DNA from: Firmicutes bacterium CAG:646 | Lineage (GTDB): Bacteria > Bacillota > Clostridia > Lachnospirales > Lachnospiraceae | Length of the DNA stretch: 16,839 bases | Assembly (NCBI GenBank): GCA_000432335.1 | Contig: HF995401.1 | Span: 32,564 to 49,402, forward strand | Direction: 5' to 3' | Shown here: positions 5,539 through 13,688 of the stretch, in pieces | How positions within the stretch are numbered: position 1 is the first letter of the stretch | How the letters are laid out: each line of letters begins with the position of its first letter | Program-made: the position numbers and the translations under genes | Notes under the pieces: generated by a model | Database searches by the model: none | Told to the model about the DNA's origin: nothing | The model's input: the letters and a program-made list of their open reading frames with translations, nothing else

Positions 5539-7536
5539 CTACCGTACAATTTTATAATATGCTCTTGCCGTCAGAGAATACACCAGTCCGTAAATCACCG
5601 CAAAGATCAGAATCGTACCGAAGGTACACCAGAAAAATACACTGTGATTTTCCAGATTCATCATTTCCAGTAAACGGGTCATCAGAGGGTATGCAGCGCA
5701 AATATGGATCACTGCCATCACCAGAGGAAGGAAAAATACTTTCAGCACCTGGCTCTTAATAGACTGACGTACTTCCTTCTGACTCATACCTACTTTTTCC
5801 ATAATCGCAAACCGTTTCTTATCTTCATATCCTTCCGATACCTGCTTATAATAAATGATCAATACAGTTCCCAGCAAAAATACGATTCCCAAAAGAATAC
5901 CAAGGAAGAAAAAAGTTCCATTCATAACCAGAATCTCCTTGCGGTTGCCGTCGCGGCTTTCCAGATAACCAAAATAAAAGGATTCGTCACTGTACTGTTT
6001 CTTAAAAGATTCATTCAGCTTTTCACATACCTGAATTTTCTCTTCCGGCATACCGCTGAGATCTGCTTCTACCACATTCCGGTAACCGGTAACAGAATAT
6101 TTTACCGTGGCGTCTCTCTTTTCTAAAAGCTGATCCAAAGCTGCCCTGTCCTTCAATATTATATAATACGTATTCAAAGCCATAGCAGCATTCCTTCCAG
6201 TGCTCGGAAATTCCTTAATCCTCTGGGTAATCTGATAAGTTTCTCCAAATGCCTGCAAACTGGTCAGATTATCATTTCCCCGATATACGTACAACGCCGC
6301 TTCTCCATCTCCCAATGTGAGACTTTTTCCCGTAAGTTTTTCATACTGACCACTGTCCAGAAAATAGATCTGACACAGTTCCGTTCCAGAAGGCATCCCC
6401 TCATCTGATTCTGTAATAAATTTGCCATCCTGCAGATAACCTGCTTCCGCTATAATGCTGTAATCTCTTTCCATCTCAAGCGCAAGGCCGGCTTCTTCTA
6501 CTGTTTTTTCCACTTCTGTCACAATATCTTCCATTTCATCTTTCGGAACTCCATAGAAACATGCCGAAAAATCATTGGGATAACGAGTATTGATGGCGTC
6601 TTCATTTCCAAAATAAAGAGAAACCGTAGTGGAAACCACCAACAATACCCCTGTACTGAGAATACAGATACTTGCCAACCCTGCTGCGTTCTGTTTCATT
6701 CGATAGATTAAACCGGAGACAGAAATAAAATGCTTTTTCTTATAATAAAAGCCCGGATGTTTTTTCATCGCCTTCAGCACCAGAATACTGCCTGCCGTAA
6801 AAAGAGCATACGTTCCCACCATCACCAGAAGAATCGCTATAAAAAGCGTGTTGATCGCGCTGATGGGATCTTCGGCAGTAAGCGCCCCATAATATCCCAG
6901 CCCCGTAAGAATCACTCCTGCCAGAGCCATCAGCCATTTCGTCTTCGGTTCCCGCTCTCCTTCTCTGGCACCCTGTAAAAGCTCCATAGGATTGGTTTTT
7001 CGGATACTCCAAAGAGTATACAGAAAATTCAGAAGAAAAATCCCGCCAAACAGCAGAACCGTTGTTTTCAAAGAACGATACGTAACCGCAAATTCCAAAG
7101 TAGAAGGAACATGAATGATCTTCAGAAGAAATAAGAACAACAGACGGGAAAACAAAATTCCTGCGCCTACTCCCACGATCAGACACACCAAAGACACCAT
7201 GAGACTCTCCCAGAAAAGCATTCTTGCCAGATGAATTTTTTCCATTCCCAGCATATTGTAAAGAGCTAACTCCTGTTTTCTCTGTTTGATCAGAAAACTA
7301 TTCGTATAAAACAAAAATATTACTGCAAAGATTCCCACAATAACGATTCCTGGACTCAAAACTATAGAAATATAGTTTCCTCCCGCCGCATCTTTCAATC
7401 CCGGATTCATGGCAATTCCCAGAAACACCTGAAAAATAGCGATGGTTCCGATACATGCCAGAATATACGGCAGGAAAATCTTTTTATTTTTCTTCAGCGC
7501 ATTGACCGCCAGTTTACTGTAAAATCCTCTACGCAT
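5539..7536 (-). CDS. BceB-like ABC transporter permease (FtsX family) for antimicrobial-peptide resistance and sensing
   Basis: A 665-residue membrane protein with the ten-helix BceB layout. Helices lie near residues 20-43, 57-85, 110-140, 158-178, 200-218, 230-258 and 285-308; a large extracellular domain (about 310-525) follows; three more helices come at the C-terminus. The FtsX-type segment Gln-Glu-Leu-Ala-Leu-Tyr-Asn-Met-Leu-Gly-Met sits after the second helix. With the ATPase it would free lipid-linked cell-wall precursors from peptide antibiotics such as bacitracin or lantibiotics and signal to the histidine kinase. The ATG at 7536 was preferred to a GTG nine bases upstream because AGGCGG lies six bases before it; it overlaps the ATPase gene by eight bases. 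The exact peptide substrate cannot be told from sequence. Confidence 0.93.
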   Translation of the reverse strand: MRRGFYSKLAVNALKKNKKIFLPYILACIGTIAIFQVFLGIAMNPGLKDAAGGNYISIVLSPGIVIVGIFAVIFLFYTNSFLIKQRKQELALYNMLGMEKIHLARMLFWESLMVSLVCLIVGVGAGILFSRLLFLFLLKIIHVPSTLEFAVTYRSLKTTVLLFGGIFLLNFLYTLWSIRKTNPMELLQGAREGEREPKTKWLMALAGVILTGLGYYGALTAEDPISAINTLFIAILLVMVGTYALFTAGSILVLKAMKKHPGFYYKKKHFISVSGLIYRMKQNAAGLASICILSTGVLLVVSTTVSLYFGNEDAINTRYPNDFSACFYGVPKDEMEDIVTEVEKTVEEAGLALEMERDYSIIAEAGYLQDGKFITESDEGMPSGTELCQIYFLDSGQYEKLTGKSLTLGDGEAALYVYRGNDNLTSLQAFGETYQITQRIKEFPSTGRNAAMALNTYYIILKDRAALDQLLEKRDATVKYSVTGYRNVVEADLSGMPEEKIQVCEKLNESFKKQYSDESFYFGYLESRDGNRKEILVMNGTFFFLGILLGIVFLLGTVLIIYYKQVSEGYEDKKRFAIMEKVGMSQKEVRQSIKSQVLKVFFLPLVMAVIHICAAYPLMTRLLEMMNLENHSVFFWCTFGTILIFAVIYGLVYSLTARAYYKIVR

Positions 7537-8296
7537 TTCTCTCACCGCCTGTCGCTATCATAGTCAGCGTATCAGAAATTTTCTGATACAATTTTTCATC
7601 CTTATCATTTCCCCGATAAATCTGATGGTAAACTTCGCCATCTTTAATAAACAGCACCCGGTTGGCTCTGCTCGCCGCCCGTACACTGTGGGTCACCATA
7701 AGGATCGTCTGACCCTCCTCATTGATTTCCTGAAACAATTTCAAAAGCCCTTCCGATGCCCGGGAATCCAAAGCTCCCGTAGGTTCGTCCGCCAAAATAA
7801 TCTGAGGATCTGTGATCAGCGCCCGGGCTACCGCTGCCCTCTGCTTCTGACCGCCAGACACCTCATAGGGAAACTTTTTCAGGATGTCCTTGATCCCCAG
7901 TTTCTGCGCCAGTGGAAGCAATCTGCTTTTCATTTCCTTATGATCCTTGCCCGCCAGTACAAGCGGAAGAAAAATATTATCCTCCAGAGAAAACGTATCC
8001 AACAGATTAAAATCCTGAAACACGAATCCCAGATTGTCCCGGCGAAACGCTGCAATCTCTTTTTCCCTGATTTTTGTAATATCTTTGCCATTTAACAATA
8101 CCGTCCCCCCTGTAGGCTTATCCAGCGCAGCCAAAATATTTAGAAGTGTGGTTTTACCGCTGCCGCTCTCTCCCATGATCGCCACATATTCTCCCTTTTC
8201 CACTGAAAAGTTCACATTTGACAATGCCTGCACCTGATTTCCTCCAAACCGTGTGGTATATACCTTCTTCAGATTATGCACATTAAGAACTTCCAT
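7529..8296 (-). CDS. BceA-like ABC transporter ATP-binding protein
   Basis: A 255-residue cytoplasmic ATPase that would power the neighbouring permease. All nucleotide-binding motifs are intact: Walker A Gly-Glu-Ser-Gly-Ser-Gly-Lys-Thr (42-49), Q-loop Gln94, signature Ser-Gly-Gly-Gln (147-150), Walker B Ile-Leu-Ala-Asp-Glu (167-171) and H-loop His203. The sequence is of the MacB/LolD/BceA type (Gly-Glu-Ser-Gly near Walker A, Asp-Glu-Pro-Thr-Gly-Ala-Leu-Asp after Walker B). Length equals that of known BceA proteins. A ribosome site AAGGA lies about nine bases before the ATG. The 163-bp gap upstream contains a BceR-like operator and probable promoter, which separates it from the kinase gene. 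Confidence 0.95.
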   Translation of the reverse strand: MEVLNVHNLKKVYTTRFGGNQVQALSNVNFSVEKGEYVAIMGESGSGKTTLLNILAALDKPTGGTVLLNGKDITKIREKEIAAFRRDNLGFVFQDFNLLDTFSLEDNIFLPLVLAGKDHKEMKSRLLPLAQKLGIKDILKKFPYEVSGGQKQRAAVARALITDPQIILADEPTGALDSRASEGLLKLFQEINEEGQTILMVTHSVRAASRANRVLFIKDGEVYHQIYRGNDKDEKLYQKISDTLTMIATGGERNA

Positions 8297-8357
8297 CTTC
8301 TCATTTCCTTTCTATCGCTAAACTCTTTCCTGTACGAACTTCACATCGTTCTCTTAC

Positions 8358-8363
8358 AGTATA
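8358..8363 (-). promoter_or_regulatory. Likely -10 element of the ABC transporter promoter
   Basis: TATACT on the minus strand, about 60 bases before the ATPase start. The -35 position (AAGGCA at 17 bases) is poor, as expected for a promoter that needs an activator. It abuts the end of the inverted repeat at 8363-8412, so hairpin and promoter overlap by one base. Confidence 0.5.
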
Positions 8364-8412
8364 ACAAAAAAGAAATGTAATGCCTTAATTTTGGCTTACA
8401 TTTCTTTTTGTT
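8363..8412 (-). terminator. Long inverted repeat, probable terminator of the kinase operon, next to the transporter promoter
   Basis: Arms of 22 bases (8363-8384) and 20 bases (8393-8412) are complementary apart from two single-base bulges, with an eight-base loop. On the minus strand the 3' arm ends in TTTCTTTTTTGTT, giving a stem plus T-run as in an intrinsic terminator. It starts about 48 bases after the kinase stop. Each arm also carries the TTACA/TGTAA word of BceR-type operators, so it may instead, or also, be part of the regulator binding region. Confidence 0.6.
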
Positions 8413-8415
8413 ATG

Positions 8416-8429
8416 TGACATTTATGTAA
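8416..8429. promoter_or_regulatory. BceR-type operator, TGACA-N4-TGTAA
   Basis: The plus strand reads TGACA-TTTA-TGTAA, an exact fit to the TNACA-N4-TGTAA inverted repeat described for BceR-family regulators in Bacillus. It lies about 53 bases upstream of the likely -10 of the transporter genes, directly between the regulator/kinase genes and the transporter they are expected to control. Further TTACA words nearby (minus strand, around 8440 and in the adjacent inverted repeat) could be secondary half-sites. Confidence 0.55.
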
Positions 8430-8459
8430 GATTGCTGTAACCTGACTTCTCACCGGCTT

Positions 8460-9461
8460 TCAAAATCTCAGATCCATCATCCGAAGATCCAGCAAAACCA
8501 GCGTCCCTTTTCCCGGTTCCGAAACAATACTGATTTTATGAGATAATTTCTCACAGATTTCTCTGCACAAAAATAATCCCAACCCGGTAGCTCGTTTCTG
8601 AGCGCGCCCGTTAAAGCCTGTAAATCCTCGTTCAAACACTCTTGGCTGATCCTCCTTTCGGATTCCGATCCCCGTATCTTCAATCCCCACAACGCCGGGT
8701 TCTTTTTCATAAATTCGGATCGTTCCTCCCTCGGGCGTGTATTTAACAGCGTTGGAGATCAACTGTTCCAACACAAAAACCAGCCATTTTTCATCGGTCA
8801 GCACCTGTTTTTCTATCGGTTCGTATTCCAGATGGAGGTGTTTCCCTATAAAGAACCGGGAATATCTTCGAACTGCCTGACGGATCATCCCATCCAGATC
8901 TTCCTTCTGGATCTGAAGATCGCTGTTCATATCTTTCATTCTCAGATAAGACAGCACCATCTGCACATATTGCTCGATACGGAAAAGTTCCATCTCCATC
9001 TCTTTCTTCTCCAAAGCCTCCGACTGCTGAAGCAACAGACGCAGCCCGGAAATCGGCGTTTTGATCTGATGCGCCCACATAGTATAATACTGATTCATCT
9101 CTGTCTGCGCCTTTTCCCGCTCACTCTCCATATTGCTGATACACGTACTGAGATGCAAAAGTAATTCCTGATAATCCTTTTCCAACAAATCCTTCGTTTC
9201 CGGAAAATGTTCCTGTGCCAGGTATTCCTGCACCAACAATCCGGTAAGCTGTTCATGTCTCCTTTTAAACCGCTGATAATCCCAATAGAAAACCGCTGCC
9301 AGAAGAACAAGCGTAAGCATAAAAGCATAAAAGGCTCCCACCAGTTCCAGTCCATACAGCCAGCACATCAAAAAATAAATCCCGCTGATTCCCAGAAAAA
9401 GAACTCCTGTTTTCCACCGTTGCAAAATCCATTGCCAAAACAGTATTGTTTTCTTTTCCAT
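8460..9461 (-). CDS. BceS-like intramembrane-sensing histidine kinase
   Basis: A 333-residue kinase that would relay the state of the BceAB-like transporter to the response regulator. Two membrane helices (about 19-37 and 41-60) are joined by only a few residues, and there is no extracellular sensor domain. This is the hallmark of kinases that sense through a transporter. The H-box Ala-His-Gln-Ile-Lys-Thr-Pro-Ile has phospho-acceptor His131. The N-box is around Asn237, Asp-Thr-Gly-Ile-Gly is at 262-266 and the Gly-Leu-Gly-Leu lid motif at 293-296. Two in-frame ATGs compete: 9467 overlaps the regulator stop as ATGA, but the AAGGTGG site is well spaced (seven bases) only for 9461, which is used here. 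The difference is two residues. Confidence 0.93.
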   Translation of the reverse strand: MEKKTILFWQWILQRWKTGVLFLGISGIYFLMCWLYGLELVGAFYAFMLTLVLLAAVFYWDYQRFKRRHEQLTGLLVQEYLAQEHFPETKDLLEKDYQELLLHLSTCISNMESEREKAQTEMNQYYTMWAHQIKTPISGLRLLLQQSEALEKKEMEMELFRIEQYVQMVLSYLRMKDMNSDLQIQKEDLDGMIRQAVRRYSRFFIGKHLHLEYEPIEKQVLTDEKWLVFVLEQLISNAVKYTPEGGTIRIYEKEPGVVGIEDTGIGIRKEDQPRVFERGFTGFNGRAQKRATGLGLFLCREICEKLSHKISIVSEPGKGTLVLLDLRMMDLRF

Positions 9462-9463
9462 GC

Positions 9464-10138
9464 TCATTCCACCTTATATCCCAGTCCCTTTTTGGTAACG
9501 ATAAAATCCTTCAAACCGACCTGTTCCAGTCTCTTTCGTAATCGATTCACATTGACCGTCAGTGTATTATCATCGATAAAGCTGTCTGTAGCCCAGAGAT
9601 TTTCCATCAGTTCATCTCGGGAAACCACCCGCTCCTTCTGCTCCATCAGCGTTTTCATAATGCGAAATTCATTTTTTGTAAGTTCTATCCTTTCGTTGTT
9701 CCACAACAACGTTCCATCGGAAAGATTTAAAATAGCGCCCCGATGCTCCAGAAGCTGAGAAGTACCCGCAAAGTCATAGGTACGCCGGAGCAGCGCCTGT
9801 ACCTTGGCAGTGAGCACGTTCAGATCAAAAGGCTTCGTGATAAAATCATCCCCGCCCATATTCATAGCCATCACAATATTCATATTATCTGCCGCCGATG
9901 AAATAAAAATAATGGGAACCTTGGATACCTGACGAATCTGCATACACCAATGAAACCCGTTAAAAAAGGGAAGGGAAATATCCAAAAGCACCAGATGAGG
10001 CTCCTCCCGGGTGAAAATTCCCATCACCTGTTCAAAATCTTCCACCTCTACCGCCTCGTATCCCCAGCTTCGTATATGAGCAGCGATAGCCCTGCGGATC
10101 ACAGCATCATCTTCCACCAGTAAAATTTTATACGTCAT
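9464..10138 (-). CDS. BceR-like OmpR-family response regulator
   Basis: A 224-residue DNA-binding regulator. The receiver domain (1-118) has acidic residues Asp10-Asp11, phospho-acceptor Asp53 in Leu-Leu-Asp-Ile-Ser-Leu-Pro, Ser80 and Lys102. A winged-helix domain follows (about 130-224, Asn-Glu-Phe-Arg-Ile-Met-Lys-Thr-Leu and a Thr-Val-Asn-Val-Asn-Arg-Leu-Arg-Lys recognition segment). It is expected to bind the operator at 8416-8429 and raise transporter expression. The frame is also open from a GTG at 10153 that overlaps the epimerase stop. The ATG at 10138 was chosen because it gives the usual four residues before the first beta strand and has GGGA upstream; a five-residue longer protein is possible. 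The stop overlaps the kinase gene region. Confidence 0.93.
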   Translation of the reverse strand: MTYKILLVEDDAVIRRAIAAHIRSWGYEAVEVEDFEQVMGIFTREEPHLVLLDISLPFFNGFHWCMQIRQVSKVPIIFISSAADNMNIVMAMNMGGDDFITKPFDLNVLTAKVQALLRRTYDFAGTSQLLEHRGAILNLSDGTLLWNNERIELTKNEFRIMKTLMEQKERVVSRDELMENLWATDSFIDDNTLTVNVNRLRKRLEQVGLKDFIVTKKGLGYKVE

Positions 10139-10149
10139 AGCTTTTCCCG

Positions 10150-11034
10150 TCACATTATAATTTCCAGTTCATAAGATGTGGCAAAGGTTCCTTTTCCTTC
10201 CAATTTCTGTTCCCAGGCGCGTTCTTCCAGAGTTCCTGAAAAACCTACGCCGTCCCCCCTTCCAAACCAGGGTTCAAAACAAATAAACGGCGCTTCTTCC
10301 TGAGGAGACCAGAAAGCAAGAATCGGCGCTTCCGTGTGCATTTTTATATAGGGTTTTCTGTCCTCTCCCGCAAGAAAAGCAGTTTTGATCTGATAATCTT
10401 CAAAAATCAGAGCGTCATAGTCAAACATCCCTTCTGTGATGCGGTGCATGCCATCCTTCAATTCAAATTTGTGGATTTTATTTCCGATCAGCAATTCCTC
10501 CATATCTACCATCAGATAATCCCAGGACTCCTTCTCTCCCTCAAAGCCCAGATAACAGTCTGTCTTTTTCCCTTCTCCGAAAGCTGGACAAAGAATGGCA
10601 GGATGTCCGCCAATCGCAAAATACATGGAAGTATCATCTTTATTTACCACCTTCCAGAGAACCTCCAGAGAAGTATCTTTCAGGCGATACCCAATTTCCA
10701 GACGAAAATGGAACGGATATACCTTATAAGTTTCCGCGTCATCCTCCAGACTCAACCACAATTCCTGCTCTGTTTTACTCTCCAGCTTAAAGTTTCTTCT
10801 TCTGGCAAAACCATGTTTTTCCAGTTCATACGTCTTTCCCTGATAACGGTACTGATCGTCCTTAAAGCCTCCCACTGCCGGAAACAGAATGGGAGACGTC
10901 CAGCCCCAGAACTTTTTATCTGCGTTCCAAAGATACTCCTGTCCGTTATCTTTTCTTTTCAGAGAAATTAATTCTGCGCTTTTTTCCCGGATCACTGCTG
11001 AGATTTTCTCGTTTTCCAATACATAATGTTCCAT
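10150..11034 (-). CDS. Aldose 1-epimerase family protein, LacX-like
   Basis: A 294-residue galactose mutarotase-like protein that would interconvert sugar anomers or act on a modified sugar in the cytoplasm. Landmarks are Phe-Pro-Ala-Val-Gly-Gly (51-56), His-Gly-Phe-Ala-Arg (74-78), Gly-Gly-His-Pro-Ala (142-146, second catalytic-type His144) and Cys-Phe-Glu-Pro-Trp (252-256, candidate base Glu254). The pattern matches the LacX branch and not classical GalM. The ATG has AAGGA about eight bases upstream. The gene lies 24 bases after the ndpA-like gene and ends where the response regulator begins, so it appears co-transcribed with both. The sugar substrate is unknown, and no other sugar genes lie beside it. 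Confidence 0.88.
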   Translation of the reverse strand: MEHYVLENEKISAVIREKSAELISLKRKDNGQEYLWNADKKFWGWTSPILFPAVGGFKDDQYRYQGKTYELEKHGFARRRNFKLESKTEQELWLSLEDDAETYKVYPFHFRLEIGYRLKDTSLEVLWKVVNKDDTSMYFAIGGHPAILCPAFGEGKKTDCYLGFEGEKESWDYLMVDMEELLIGNKIHKFELKDGMHRITEGMFDYDALIFEDYQIKTAFLAGEDRKPYIKMHTEAPILAFWSPQEEAPFICFEPWFGRGDGVGFSGTLEERAWEQKLEGKGTFATSYELEIIM

Positions 11035-11058
11035 GTTATTTTCCTTTCTTCATCACTT

Positions 11059-12072
11059 TTATTTGCTGATAATATTTCCCACATTTTTGATCAGTACCGA
11101 TATGGTACCGTCAGGATTCGTGATAAAATTTACCTTATCTTTATTTTGATACTGTTCCATGGGAATCCGGATCTCAATCCCCGTATCGGTGATCAGATTC
11201 TGTTTTCCATATTTTTTTGTGGTGTTGGGATTTTGGGGAGCCACCTCCGTCTCTGCCAGATGATACTTATCCAGCTTTCGGATCACTTCCTCCTTCATCT
11301 CTTCCTGTTCTTTGAAGATCTTGTCGATCAGTACCGGAACAGCAAAACTTCCCTCTTCCTCCAGGGTTTGATTGATGATGCTTTTCGTCTCCATCTGAAC
11401 CTCAAACTGCTCTGATTCATGATAGAACTTTTTCTGCACATCATCTACCGCTTTCGTCACGATCGCCAGTTTTGATTTTGGTGATAAAGAACCATGGCAC
11501 TGGAGAAATAGCTGAGAAAAATAGTTTGTTTTCACCCCATTTACCTCATATTTTTTCTCAATGAGACGGATATTCCGATCCGTCAGATCGATAAGCGCCG
11601 CCTCCGCCAGTTTCTGATTCTCGCCGGGAAGGATTGCTTTCTGCTTGATCACAGAATTACTGTTCCCCCATGGGTCAGAATCCGTCATATGGGTATAGTA
11701 CGTCTTATAATTCATTTTCAGCAATGCCAGAAAAGGCTGCTGCTCCACCTGATATTCCGCCACTAAAAGATCTGCCGGAGGAATATCTATATTCTTATTC
11801 ATCACTGTATAAAGCAATTCTCCCAGCTTCTGGCTTGCCGAAACGAACTGCTCGGTCTGATAATCTTCCAAAAGTAAAGCCGCCTGAGAATCCTCGTCAA
11901 AGGTACACTTTTTCATATCGTCACTTTCCATAAGACGATAGATATGCGCCCGGATAAAATCTCCAAAATCCGATCCATGATCCAGAACCTGATCAGAAAG
12001 CACCGGCATTCCCATGGAAGAATCCATAATATGTATGATCACCTGCTGCAAACGAATATCTTCTTTCTGCAT
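11059..12072 (-). CDS. Nucleoid-associated protein, NdpA/YejK family
   Basis: A 337-residue soluble protein whose opening (Ile-Arg-Leu-Gln-Gln-Val-Ile-Ile-His-Ile-Met-Asp) and C-terminal part (Ile-Glu-Ile-Arg-Ile-Pro-Met-Glu...Ile-Thr-Asn-Pro-Asp-Gly-Thr) resemble the 37-kDa nucleoid-associated protein family. Its role in Firmicutes is not well known; DNA binding is inferred from the family. No membrane segment or signal peptide is seen. A GAGGGAG ribosome site lies about nine bases before the ATG, and GTGGAGG touches it directly. It is the first gene of the operon with the epimerase and the two-component genes, driven by a promoter at 12138-12166. Confidence 0.85.
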   Translation of the reverse strand: MQKEDIRLQQVIIHIMDSSMGMPVLSDQVLDHGSDFGDFIRAHIYRLMESDDMKKCTFDEDSQAALLLEDYQTEQFVSASQKLGELLYTVMNKNIDIPPADLLVAEYQVEQQPFLALLKMNYKTYYTHMTDSDPWGNSNSVIKQKAILPGENQKLAEAALIDLTDRNIRLIEKKYEVNGVKTNYFSQLFLQCHGSLSPKSKLAIVTKAVDDVQKKFYHESEQFEVQMETKSIINQTLEEEGSFAVPVLIDKIFKEQEEMKEEVIRKLDKYHLAETEVAPQNPNTTKKYGKQNLITDTGIEIRIPMEQYQNKDKVNFITNPDGTISVLIKNVGNIISK

Positions 12073-12137
12073 CCTCCACTTCTCCCTCTGAATTTTTATT
12101 GATGCCTTTATGACCCTAACATCTTTTTATTGACTCT

Positions 12138-12166
12138 ATCATAATATATTTTTATCTATCCGTCCA
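12138..12166 (-). promoter_or_regulatory. Promoter of the ndpA-like/epimerase/two-component operon
   Basis: On the minus strand TGGACG (12161-12166, four of six consensus bases) and TATGAT (12138-12143, five of six) are separated by 17 bases. They lie about 65 bases before the ndpA-like start. It shares the 161-bp divergent gap with the MATE promoter. Confidence 0.5.
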
Positions 12167-12180
12167 GAAAATTTAAATAA

Positions 12181-12209
12181 TTGCATTTTAGGATGAAGTG
12201 TTTTAGAAT
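12181..12209 (+). promoter_or_regulatory. Promoter of the MATE transporter gene
   Basis: TTGCAT (12181-12186) and TAGAAT (12204-12209) are separated by exactly 17 bases and end 24 bases before the MATE start codon. An AGGTGA ribosome site lies in between. A second candidate, TTGACT at 12130-12135, has a poor -10. Confidence 0.6.
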
Positions 12210-12233
12210 AAACATACGAGGTGAATTTTACAT

Positions 12234-13619
12234 ATGAAACAACAAACAGAACATGATTTCAGCCAGGGCAGTGTCCGGGGAAATATCCTCCGTCTGGCAG
12301 GTCCCATGACGCTGGCACAGCTGATTAATCTTCTTTACAATATCATTGACCGCATGTATATCGGCCATCTTCCCAAGGATTCCACGCTGGCGCTGACCGG
12401 ACTGGGACTGACTTTTCCCATTCTGATGCTGGTAACTGCTTTTACTAATCTTTTCGGCATGGGCGGCGCGCCGCTTTTTTCTATTGCCCGGGGAAAGCAG
12501 GATAACAAACGGGCAGCCCGGATTATGGGAACTACCTTCACCATGCTCTTTTTATCGGGAATCCTGCTGACTATTCTGGGTCTTTTATTTAAGAAACCTC
12601 TCCTGTATCTTTTTGGAGCCAGTGATTCTACCTTTCCCTTTGCCGATACGTACCTTTCCATCTATCTTCTGGGAAATGTTTTTGTCATGTTCAGTCTTGG
12701 CATGAATAATTTTATCAATGCTCAGGGATTTGCCAAAAAAGGAATGCTGACCGTACTGATCGGAGCCGTATTAAATATCATTCTCGATCCCGTTTTTATC
12801 TTTATTTTAGATATGGGTGTTGCCGGGGCTGCTTTAGCCACCATTCTTTCCCAAATGATATCTGCCCTCTGGGTACTCCGTTTTCTGACAGGGAAGGAAA
12901 CACTGATTCGCCTGACCCGAGACAATCTGCATATTCATCTGCCCCTTCTGGGAGAAATTATCTCGCTGGGCGCTTCCGGTTTTATTATGTCTTTTACCAA
13001 CAGCGCGGTTCAGATAGTATGCAACGCCTCTCTTCAAAATTTTGGAGGAGATATTTATGTGGGTGTCATGACCGTAATAAATTCCATCCGGGAAGTAGTC
13101 TCTATGCCAGTACAGGGGATCACCAATGCCGCCCAGCCCGTTATGGGATTTAACTATGGAGCAAAAAAGCCCCGCCGGGTGCGTGAGGGGATTCGCTTCA
13201 TGTCTCTGGTCTGCATCCTCTATACTACGGCGATCTGGATAATACTTCTTATTTTTCCGAAGCCATTTATCCACCTTTTTAATAGTAATTCCCAATTACT
13301 TCAACTGGGAGTACCGTCCATGACCATTTACTTTTTCGGATTTTTCATGATGTCCTTTCAGTTTTCCGGGCAGTCTACTTTCGTAGCCTTAGGGCGCTCC
13401 AAAAGCGCCATCTTTTTCTCCCTGTTTCGGAAAGTCATCATTGTGATCCCCCTGACCCTTCTTCTTCCCCATGTGGGAAGTCTGGGCGTATACGGCGTCT
13501 TTCTGGCGGAACCCATCTCCAATTTTATCGGAGGAGGCGCCTGTTTCTTAACCATGATGCGCACTGTCTGGCCAGAACTGAAAAAACAGGAGCGGGAACA
13601 AAACAATTTTTCCTTATAA
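12234..13619 (+). CDS. MATE family multidrug/toxin efflux transporter (MepA-like)
   Basis: A 461-residue inner-membrane antiporter of twelve predicted helices in two related halves (about 15-225 and 235-450). It would export drugs or toxic metabolites in exchange for Na+ or H+. The N-terminal pattern (Gly-Ser-Val-Arg-Gly-Asn-Ile-Leu-Arg-Leu-Ala-Gly-Pro-Met, then Asn-Leu-Leu-Tyr-Asn-Ile-Ile-Asp-Arg-Met-Tyr-Ile-Gly) and Met-Gly-Gly-Ala-Pro-Leu-Phe-Ser-Ile-Ala-Arg-Gly are typical of the MepA/DinF-like branch. In the second half Gly-Ile-Thr-Asn-Ala-Ala-Gln-Pro-Val-Met-Gly-Phe-Asn-Tyr-Gly-Ala is the conserved counterpart. It is the only plus-strand gene, divergent from the ndpA-like operon, and ends at a terminator shared with malQ. 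No MarR-type repressor is adjacent. Substrate cannot be told from sequence. Confidence 0.95.
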   Translation: MKQQTEHDFSQGSVRGNILRLAGPMTLAQLINLLYNIIDRMYIGHLPKDSTLALTGLGLTFPILMLVTAFTNLFGMGGAPLFSIARGKQDNKRAARIMGTTFTMLFLSGILLTILGLLFKKPLLYLFGASDSTFPFADTYLSIYLLGNVFVMFSLGMNNFINAQGFAKKGMLTVLIGAVLNIILDPVFIFILDMGVAGAALATILSQMISALWVLRFLTGKETLIRLTRDNLHIHLPLLGEIISLGASGFIMSFTNSAVQIVCNASLQNFGGDIYVGVMTVINSIREVVSMPVQGITNAAQPVMGFNYGAKKPRRVREGIRFMSLVCILYTTAIWIILLIFPKPFIHLFNSNSQLLQLGVPSMTIYFFGFFMMSFQFSGQSTFVALGRSKSAIFFSLFRKVIIVIPLTLLLPHVGSLGVYGVFLAEPISNFIGGGACFLTMMRTVWPELKKQEREQNNFSL

Positions 13620-13633
13620 ACATTTCTACAAAA

Positions 13634-13685
13634 AGGGAGCCTGCCGCATTTATCTGTATTCAGAATGCGACAGCTCCCTCTATTA
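13634..13685 (-). terminator. Rho-independent terminator between the convergent malQ and MATE genes
   Basis: AGGGAGC (13634-13640) pairs with GCTCCCT (13673-13679), and CGCATT (13645-13650) with AATGCG (13664-13669). A one-base bulge and one mismatch lie between the stems, and a 13-base loop closes them. On the minus strand the stem is followed by TTTTT, giving a strong malQ terminator. On the plus strand the tail is CTATTAAAATT, so termination of the MATE transcript is weaker. Confidence 0.8.
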
Positions 13686-13688
13686 AAA

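Noticed and set aside
8791..9078. Alternative-frame open reading frames inside the kinase gene
   Set aside because: They overlap conserved kinase motifs in the true frame and encode Gly/Arg/Asp-rich shadow sequence.
10336..10971. Plus-strand 211-codon open frame opposite the epimerase gene
   Set aside because: It lies entirely inside a well-supported gene on the other strand and has no start signals or recognisable motif.
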